Of a stretch of DNA of 64,000 nucleotides, positions 59,109 through 64,000 are shown piece by piece. The DNA lies in the NCBI GenBank assembly GCA_964251965.1, contig CAXULQ010000001.1, forward strand, positions 62,001 to 126,000. Direction: 5' to 3'. The notes under the pieces were generated by a model, which saw only the letters and a list, made by a program, of their open reading frames with translations, was not told the origin of the DNA and searched no databases. Within the stretch, counting starts at the first letter, position 1; each line of letters begins with the position of its first letter. Both the position numbers and the translations under genes were made by a program. Source of the DNA: Mucilaginibacter_A sp964251965 (GTDB lineage Bacteria; Bacteroidota; Bacteroidia; Sphingobacteriales; Sphingobacteriaceae).

Positions 59109-60158
59109 CTAAGCTAACTCTGATTCCGCAAAAGCAGCAACATTATGATCAACTACTGCGGATTTTACAGTTTTAACAATCCGGGCTGCAATTTTATAAG
59201 GATCGGCAGCGGAGTTTGGCCTGCGGTCTTCCAAATAACCTTTCCAGCCTCTTTCAACAGTTGCCAATGGAATACGGATCGAAGCACCACGGTCAGAAAT
59301 GCCATAACTGAAATCGTAAATAGAAGCAGTTTCGTGTTTGCCGGTCAAACGTTGTTCGTTATCTGCACCGTAAACTTCAATATGTTCTTTCACCACAGGG
59401 CGGAAAGCTTCACAAATTTTATCGTACGTTTCTTTATTGCCGGCATTCCTTAAAACTGAATTGGAGAAATTGGCGTGCATGCCAGATCCGTTCCAATCTA
59501 AAGTACCTAACGGTTTGCAATGCCAATTGATGGAAACGCCAAATTTTTCGCCAATTCTTTCTAACAGATAACGTGCAATCCAGATTTGGTCGCCTGCTTC
59601 TTTGGCACCTTTTGCAAAAATCTGGAACTCCCATTGTCCGGCTGCAACTTCGGCGTTAATGCCTTCTACGTTTAACCCGGCATCCAAACAAACGTCCAAA
59701 TGTTCTTCTACAATGTCTCTGCCGAAAGCATTTTGGGCACCAACCGAACAATAATACTGGCCTTGCGGTGCCGGATAACCGTTTACCGGAAAGCCGAGCG
59801 GCTTGTTGGTTTCAGGGTTCCATAAAAAGTATTCCTGTTCAAAACCAAACCAAAAATCGTTATCGTCATCATCAATCATACCACGGCCATTAGATGGATG
59901 TGCTTTTCCATCAGAAGTTAATACTTCGCACATCACCAGATAACCATTTTTTCTTTGCGGATCCTGGCAAATGAAAACAGGTTTCAAAACACAATCCGAT
60001 GAACCTCCGGGAGCTTGTTGAGTTGAAGAACCATCAAAACTCCAAGATGGACAATCTTCTAATTTTCCACTAAAATCTTTTTCAATTTTAGTTTTACTAC
60101 GCAGGCTTTGCGTTGGTTTATATCCATCAAGCCAAATGTATTCGAGTTTTGCTGCCAT
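59109..60158 (-). CDS. glnA: Glutamine synthetase, eukaryotic-like GSII type
   Basis: A 349-residue short glutamine synthetase that makes glutamine from glutamate, ammonia and ATP. The beta-grasp domain begins LEYIWLDGYKPTQSLRSKTK; SWSFDGSSTQQAPGGSSD, WFGFEQEYFLW, the NWHCKPLGTLDWNGSGMHANFS region and GISDRGASIRIP are GSII hallmarks. It lacks the adenylylation loop of GSI. It is downstream of amtB on the same strand but has its own promoter-like box and terminator, so it is probably transcribed alone. Confidence 0.95.
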   Translation of the reverse strand: MAAKLEYIWLDGYKPTQSLRSKTKIEKDFSGKLEDCPSWSFDGSSTQQAPGGSSDCVLKPVFICQDPQRKNGYLVMCEVLTSDGKAHPSNGRGMIDDDDNDFWFGFEQEYFLWNPETNKPLGFPVNGYPAPQGQYYCSVGAQNAFGRDIVEEHLDVCLDAGLNVEGINAEVAAGQWEFQIFAKGAKEAGDQIWIARYLLERIGEKFGVSINWHCKPLGTLDWNGSGMHANFSNSVLRNAGNKETYDKICEAFRPVVKEHIEVYGADNEQRLTGKHETASIYDFSYGISDRGASIRIPLATVERGWKGYLEDRRPNSAADPYKIAARIVKTVKSAVVDHNVAAFAESELA

Positions 60159-60204
60159 GGTTAGTCAAATGGTTTATCGGTTATAGTTATATTATTATTT
60201 TAAC

Positions 60205-60233
60205 CAAATATAACAGATATAGCTAATAAACAA
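60205..60233 (-). promoter_or_regulatory. Promoter for glnA (TTTG ... TATATTTG)
   Basis: On the minus strand TATATTTG (60212-60205) matches TAnnTTTG, and a TTTG (60233-60230) lies 17 bases upstream, close to the Bacteroidota -33/-7 spacing. The start codon is about 47 bases downstream of the box. Confidence 0.5.
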
Positions 60234-60400
60234 AATATAATCTCTAAATTTTTAAAAAATTTTAATGAATAAAGTAGTTTTTAAAAGAAAAAGCAAGTTT
60301 ATATTAATAAGAATAGATTTTTCTATGAAATAATTAAAGAAAGATCCTTTAAAACTGCATTAAAATTTATAAACAAGTTTTTGAATCGAGATTTTTATGT

Positions 60401-60414
60401 TATAAAAGAAGCAT
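60401..60414 (-). repeat. Dispersed motif between amtB and glnA
   Basis: TATAAAAGAAGCAT, one mismatch, 7 bases after the amtB stop. Confidence 0.55.
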
Positions 60415-60421
60415 GTTAATT

Positions 60422-61729
60422 TTACAGCCCTTCATCGTGCTGACTTTGGTCTAAACCTGTAAGTTCATCATCTAAACTTACACGAAGCGGACTAACCAGG
60501 TTAGCAACACGTAACAGAATCATCGATCCAAAAAAAGCAAAAGCAGAAACGCCAATCAATGCCAAAATGTGTACAAAAAACAAATGTGTTTCCCCATAAA
60601 AAAGTCCATTGCCAGTTGTGTTCGCGCTATTTATTGCTTTGTTGGCAAAAACACCTGTAAGCAACATGCCAACCATACCGCCAACTCCATGGCAAGGAAA
60701 AACATCTAATGTATCATCAATGCTGGTTTTTGAACGCCAGATCACGACTAGGTTACTCACCACTGCAGCCACAATACCGATAACCATAGAATGCGGAACA
60801 GTAACATAACCTGCAGCAGGCGTGATGGCCACCAAACCAACAACTGCACCGATACAGGCACCCATTGCAGATGGTTTTTTCCCTCTTAACATATCAAAGA
60901 ATATCCACGACATAGCCGCGGCAGCAGAAGCAGTTGTGGTAGTTGCCAAAGCTGTTGCGGCCAAAATACCTGCGCCACCGGCAGAACCTGCATTAAAGCC
61001 GAACCAGCCAAACCATAATAAACCGGTTCCTAATATTACATAAGTGATCCTTGCGGGAGTGTGTTCCTGCAAATTCCGCTGCTTTAAATACAAGGCTGAT
61101 GCAAGTGCGGCCCATCCGGCAGACATGTGTACAACCGTTCCGCCTGCAAAATCCAGAACACCTGCTTTGGCCATTATTCCATCCGGATGCCAGGTGGCAT
61201 GCGCTAGCGGTGCGTAAATAAAAATGATGAACAAGCCAAGGAAAATGAGATAAGAATTAAAACGGATCCGTTCTGCAAAAGCACCGGTAATTAAAGCAGG
61301 TGTGATAACCGCAAATTTAAGCTGAAACATGGCAAACAAAATAAGCGGAACGGTTGGCATTAAGGGCCAAGTGCTGTTGCCCAATGTACCTTTCATCATA
61401 AAATAAGTTGCCGGGTTACCAACAATTCCATGAAAATCTTCTCCAAAGGCCAGGCTAAAACCAAAAATCACCCAGATAATAGTAATTAAGCCCATGCAGG
61501 CAACGCTTTGTAGCATAGTAGAAATCACATTTTTTTTACGAACCATGCCACCATAAAAAAAGGCCAGTCCGGGTGTCATTACCAGTACTAAAGCGGTAGA
61601 TACCAGCAGCCAAGCGGTATCTCCGGTATCAATTTTATTGCCTTTCACCTCAGTTAAATCGACAGAACTAAAAATAAGGGCGAGCACCATTACAATTAGC
61701 AGCAGGATAAACGGTAACGATTTTTTCAA
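60422..61729 (-). CDS. amtB: Ammonium transporter
   Basis: A 435-residue Amt/Rh channel. The N-terminal hydrophobic signal-like helix is followed by 11 membrane segments. The conserved FYGGMVRKKN, the HMSAGWAALASALYL pore-His region, the FGWFGFNAGSAGG stretch and the second pore His in CHGVGGMVGML are present. It conducts ammonium inward under nitrogen limitation. No PII gene (glnK) is adjacent in the window, unusual for amtB. It is upstream of glnA on the same strand with a 263-base gap. Confidence 0.95.
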   Translation of the reverse strand: MKKSLPFILLLIVMVLALIFSSVDLTEVKGNKIDTGDTAWLLVSTALVLVMTPGLAFFYGGMVRKKNVISTMLQSVACMGLITIIWVIFGFSLAFGEDFHGIVGNPATYFMMKGTLGNSTWPLMPTVPLILFAMFQLKFAVITPALITGAFAERIRFNSYLIFLGLFIIFIYAPLAHATWHPDGIMAKAGVLDFAGGTVVHMSAGWAALASALYLKQRNLQEHTPARITYVILGTGLLWFGWFGFNAGSAGGAGILAATALATTTTASAAAAMSWIFFDMLRGKKPSAMGACIGAVVGLVAITPAAGYVTVPHSMVIGIVAAVVSNLVVIWRSKTSIDDTLDVFPCHGVGGMVGMLLTGVFANKAINSANTTGNGLFYGETHLFFVHILALIGVSAFAFFGSMILLRVANLVSPLRVSLDDELTGLDQSQHDEGL

Positions 61730-62129
61730 GTTAGAAAGTTTAGTTAGTTAGAAAATTAAATGTTAAAGGTTATAAATTTCATTAAACAGATTTAAAAAAA
61801 TTTAATTTTAATCGAAAAATAATATAATTGCTACGGCAATCTACAAGTAAAATACACAACTGAGATTGATTATCAGCTAAATTATTAAATTCCTTGTGTG
61901 TTTTCTGCTGCAATCTATAACTAATTGTAGAAAAAACGGAGATATTTTTAAAAAGTACTTAATATTTTACAAATCTTGCTGCTTTAAAAATATTTTACTG
62001 TATTAATTGTAATATTTATGGATAAAACGCAATAATTTATAACCTGAAAATTTTGACGGATATTTTTCCTGCTACTAAATCATCACAAACTCACCAACGT
62101 TTTGTTAATAGTGCATGTTTGAAAAAACC
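61730..62129. other. AT-rich divergent intergenic region
   Basis: About 400 bases between amtB (-) and the methyltransferase gene (+). Very AT-rich, with long A and T runs near 61790; presumably both promoters lie here, but no TAnnTTTG box at a convincing distance was seen. Confidence 0.5.
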
Positions 62130-62849
62130 ATGATAAAAAAAGCATTTGCGCTGCCGTTATTATTTTTTGTTTTTGCCACTTGTGCCCAACCTAAAACGCA
62201 ACAGCAAAATCAGGTTTATAGTACCAGAACACCGGACCCAGACGGAACCGGAAAAGTTTATTTCGGAAGGGAAATTGCAACCGTAATGGGTGCGGCAGGA
62301 GCAGACTGGCTGGAGCGCAACAACCGGCAGCAGGAAGAAAATACCGCTTTGGCCATTAACAAACTTCCGATAACCGCAAGCGCTGTTGTGGCCGATATTG
62401 GTGCCGGAACAGGTTATTATACTTTTCGGATCGCCAAAAAAGTACCGCAGGGAAAAGTTTTTGCGGTGGAAGTGCAGGACGAGTTTATCACTTACCTCAA
62501 CCAAAAGAAAAAAGAACTGGGTCAGCAAAATGTGCAGGTAATTAAAGGAACTGCAACTTCGCCAAACCTGCCGGATGCTTCTGTTGACCTGGCAATTATG
62601 GTTGATGTTTATCATGAATTATTGTATCCGCACGAGGTTTTGCAGTCTCTACGGAAAGCTTTAAAACCCGGCGGGAAGTTGTTATTGCTGGAATATCGGG
62701 CGGAAGACCCAACTATCGAGATTAAAGAACTGCATAAACTTTCGGTAACGCAGGCAAATAAAGAGCTGGCCGCGAATGGTTTTAAATTGTACCAGCGAAG
62801 CGAATTTTTGCCGATCCAACATTTTCTACTTTATCAAAAGGCTGATTAA
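62130..62849 (+). CDS. Lipoprotein SAM-dependent methyltransferase
   Basis: A 239-residue protein from the ATG at 62130. The signal ends in a lipobox-like FATCAQ (Cys). The methyltransferase core follows: VVADIGAGTGYYTFRIA (motif I), FAVEVQDEF, PDASVDLAIMVDVYHE and LRKALKPGGKLLLLEY. Export of a SAM-dependent enzyme is unusual because SAM is cytoplasmic; the hydrophobic start may instead anchor it. A motif variant with central TT (GATAAAAAAAGCAT) overlaps the start codon region. Substrate unknown. Confidence 0.8.
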   Translation: MIKKAFALPLLFFVFATCAQPKTQQQNQVYSTRTPDPDGTGKVYFGREIATVMGAAGADWLERNNRQQEENTALAINKLPITASAVVADIGAGTGYYTFRIAKKVPQGKVFAVEVQDEFITYLNQKKKELGQQNVQVIKGTATSPNLPDASVDLAIMVDVYHELLYPHEVLQSLRKALKPGGKLLLLEYRAEDPTIEIKELHKLSVTQANKELAANGFKLYQRSEFLPIQHFLLYQKAD

Positions 62850-62888
62850 TATTGTTGGGAATTTTGCAGCAACAATACAAGATAAGTA

Positions 62889-62902
62889 ATGCTTCTTTTA
62901 CA
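62889..62902 (+). repeat. Dispersed motif with AT tail
   Basis: ATGCTTCTTTTACA followed by GGGTAAAAATTGG, about 40 bases after the methyltransferase stop. Confidence 0.6.
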
Positions 62903-62969
62903 GGGTAAAAATTGGACTACAATCTCCGTCCAAACAAAATCAAAATAAGTTTTTCGAGGTTAAGATTTT

Positions 62970-63953
62970 ATGAATTATAGAAATTTTAAAAATATACAAG
63001 TAGCCGAAGTTGGCTTAGGAACCTGGCAATTGGGCAGTGCAGATTGGGGAAATGTGGACGAAGAACAAGCTATGGAAATCTTGCAATCTTACGTAGATGC
63101 TGGCGGAAATTTTATTGATACCGCAGATGTTTACGGGATGGGCGTTAGCGAAAAACTGATTGGAAAGTTTTTGAAAACGCAAACCAAACCAATTTACGTA
63201 GCCACAAAACTTGGCCGCCGTTCTGATGCGCCAAACGGTTGGCCTCAAAATTTTACTTATGATTTGATGCGAAAGCAGGTGGAAGATTCTTTAAGCCATT
63301 TAGGCCAGTCGCATTTGTTTTTAGAGCAATTGCATTGCATTCCAACAGAAGAAATGCGCACCGGGAAAGTTTTTAAATACCTGGCGCATTTAAAAGACGA
63401 AGGTTTGATTTTAAATTGGGGCGTAAGTGTAGAAACTTCCGAAGAAGCGTTAATTTGTTTGGAACAGGAAGGATTGGCTTCGCTGCAAATTATTTTTAAC
63501 CTTTTCCGTCAGCACGTTGCAGACGAAATTTTTGAAAAAGCCAAAGCAAAAGAAGTAGCCATTATCGTGCGCGTACCTTTGGCAAGTGGACTGTTGACCG
63601 GAAAATTTAAAGAAGACACAAAGTTTGAAGAAAAAGACCACCGTAATTTTAATGCTGATGGCGAAGCTTTTAATGCCGGTGAAACTTTTTCGGGAATTGA
63701 GTTTAATAAAGGCGTAAAGCTTTCCGAAGAAATAAAAAACCTGCTGCCAGATGAACGTATGGCACCATGGGCAATCCGTTGGATTTTAGACCATCCGCAA
63801 GTTACCACCGTTATTCCCGGCGCATCCAAAGTTGCGCAGGTAAGCAGCAATGTAGAAGCTTCTGCGCTAAAGCCTTTATCGAAAGAAAACCACCAGCAAT
63901 TGCGGAAATTATACGACGAAGAGATTTACGGTTCTATCCGCGGACATTTTTAG
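62970..63953 (+). CDS. Aldo/keto reductase
   Basis: A 327-residue TIM-barrel NADPH-dependent oxidoreductase. The catalytic tetrad is visible: Asp53 and Tyr55-region in FIDTADVYGMG, Lys80 in VATKLGRR, and His in LEQLHCIP. The C-terminal cofactor loop is VIPGASKVAQVSSN. The pattern fits the AKR group related to L-glyceraldehyde 3-phosphate reductase and YdhF-like enzymes. No operon partner. Substrate not assigned. Confidence 0.9.
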   Translation: MNYRNFKNIQVAEVGLGTWQLGSADWGNVDEEQAMEILQSYVDAGGNFIDTADVYGMGVSEKLIGKFLKTQTKPIYVATKLGRRSDAPNGWPQNFTYDLMRKQVEDSLSHLGQSHLFLEQLHCIPTEEMRTGKVFKYLAHLKDEGLILNWGVSVETSEEALICLEQEGLASLQIIFNLFRQHVADEIFEKAKAKEVAIIVRVPLASGLLTGKFKEDTKFEEKDHRNFNADGEAFNAGETFSGIEFNKGVKLSEEIKNLLPDERMAPWAIRWILDHPQVTTVIPGASKVAQVSSNVEASALKPLSKENHQQLRKLYDEEIYGSIRGHF

Positions 63954-63969
63954 ATTCTTACTTTTTTGT

Positions 63970-64000
63970 CATTTGGAACGAACAGAAAAATCTTCTTCAA
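63970..64000. repeat. Partial GTCAT-type repeat at the window end
   Basis: TTTTGTCATTTGGAACGAAC at the right edge, after the aldo/keto reductase, resembles the left arm of the 30624 repeat and the GTCATTTCGA-type repeats common in this phylum. The second arm would lie outside the window. Confidence 0.4.

Larger units (their letters stand above)
2243..62902. repeat. Dispersed iterated motif RTGCTTCTTTTAYC (uptake-sequence-like), all copies
   Basis: Sites whose 10-base core RCTTCTTTTA is exact (14-mer start positions). Plus orientation: 2243, 5690, 9641, 10974, 13467, 17540, 20540, 24243, 25897, 27345, 28562, 30714, 32564, 37874, 40329, 43763, 44377, 49714, 52332, 53669, 54022, 55633, 62889. 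Minus: 6337, 10576, 13497, 20265, 22222, 25275, 29248, 33364, 34709, 35504, 43700, 44452, 49386, 49742, 50590, 52652, 55810, 57378, 60401. G-variants (RCTTCTTTTG): 36607 (first base also off), 41076, 58933. Sister form RCTGTTTTTA, plus: 6622, 7718, 8871, 12673, 23165, 30441, 41887; minus: 19203, 24052, 26853, 34271, 35569, 38205, 39366. About 25 of the 42 core sites are intergenic although intergenic DNA is a small part of the window. Confidence 0.85.

Overview
This 64 kb window comes from the chromosome of a Bacteroidota bacterium, most likely a Sphingobacteriaceae member (Pedobacter/Mucilaginibacter-like). The evidence is a SusC/SusD pair with glycoside hydrolases, Bacteroidota-only families (DUF4294, DUF4783, DUF6588), a bacillithiol gene (bshB1), a eukaryotic-type (GSII) glutamine synthetase, few Shine-Dalgarno sequences, and several TAnnTTTG -7 promoter elements. 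Base composition is AT-rich, roughly 60% A+T by eye. I saw no rRNA, tRNA, CRISPR array, prophage or intact insertion sequence.

Layout. 0-20 kb is mostly housekeeping: a truncated sugar MFS transporter, dCMP deaminase, cmk, lon, three envelope genes (including an LpxR-like lipid A deacylase), gpmI, nadC, plsY, an M48 lipoprotein protease, purA-fur, spoT, glutathione peroxidase and bshB1. 20-30 kb holds an ACC-deaminase-family enzyme, rluD, pabC, trxA, two tiny lipoproteins, an isolated nuoAB pair, an HI0933 flavoprotein that starts head-to-head with nuoA, a higBA toxin-antitoxin pair and a cytoplasmic GH2. 30-44 kb holds a phosphohexomutase, a zinc alcohol dehydrogenase, aspartate aminotransferase, a CDF metal transporter, a biotin cluster (nudix-bioA-ferritin-like facing bioF-bioD), an XRE/S24 LexA-like repressor divergent from a degenerate GIY-YIG protein, and an EVE-domain protein. 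44-57 kb is a decaying polysaccharide-utilisation locus: susC, susD, two gene remnants, a secreted GH2 beta-galactosidase and a GH51 arabinofuranosidase, with xerD, aroQ and an S41 peptidase between them. 57-64 kb carries two unknown membrane/secreted genes, glnA, amtB (no glnK seen), a lipoprotein methyltransferase and an aldo/keto reductase.

The most striking signal is not a gene. A short motif, RTGCTTCTTTTAYC (or RTACTTCTTTTAYC), occurs 42 times at the level of its 10-base core RCTTCTTTTA, in both orientations, between genes and inside them. A sister form, RTGCTGTTTTTAYC, occurs at least 14 more times. Together that is about one site per 1.1 kb. A rough hand estimate predicts less than one chance occurrence of each core. 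Many copies are followed by an AT-rich tail of the type GGTAAAAATTT, and several sit as inverted pairs that can fold into hairpins behind genes. Density, lack of strand bias, presence in genes and terminator-like pairs resemble the DNA-uptake sequences of Neisseria and Pasteurellaceae, which to my knowledge are not established in Bacteroidota. The function here is inferred, not shown.
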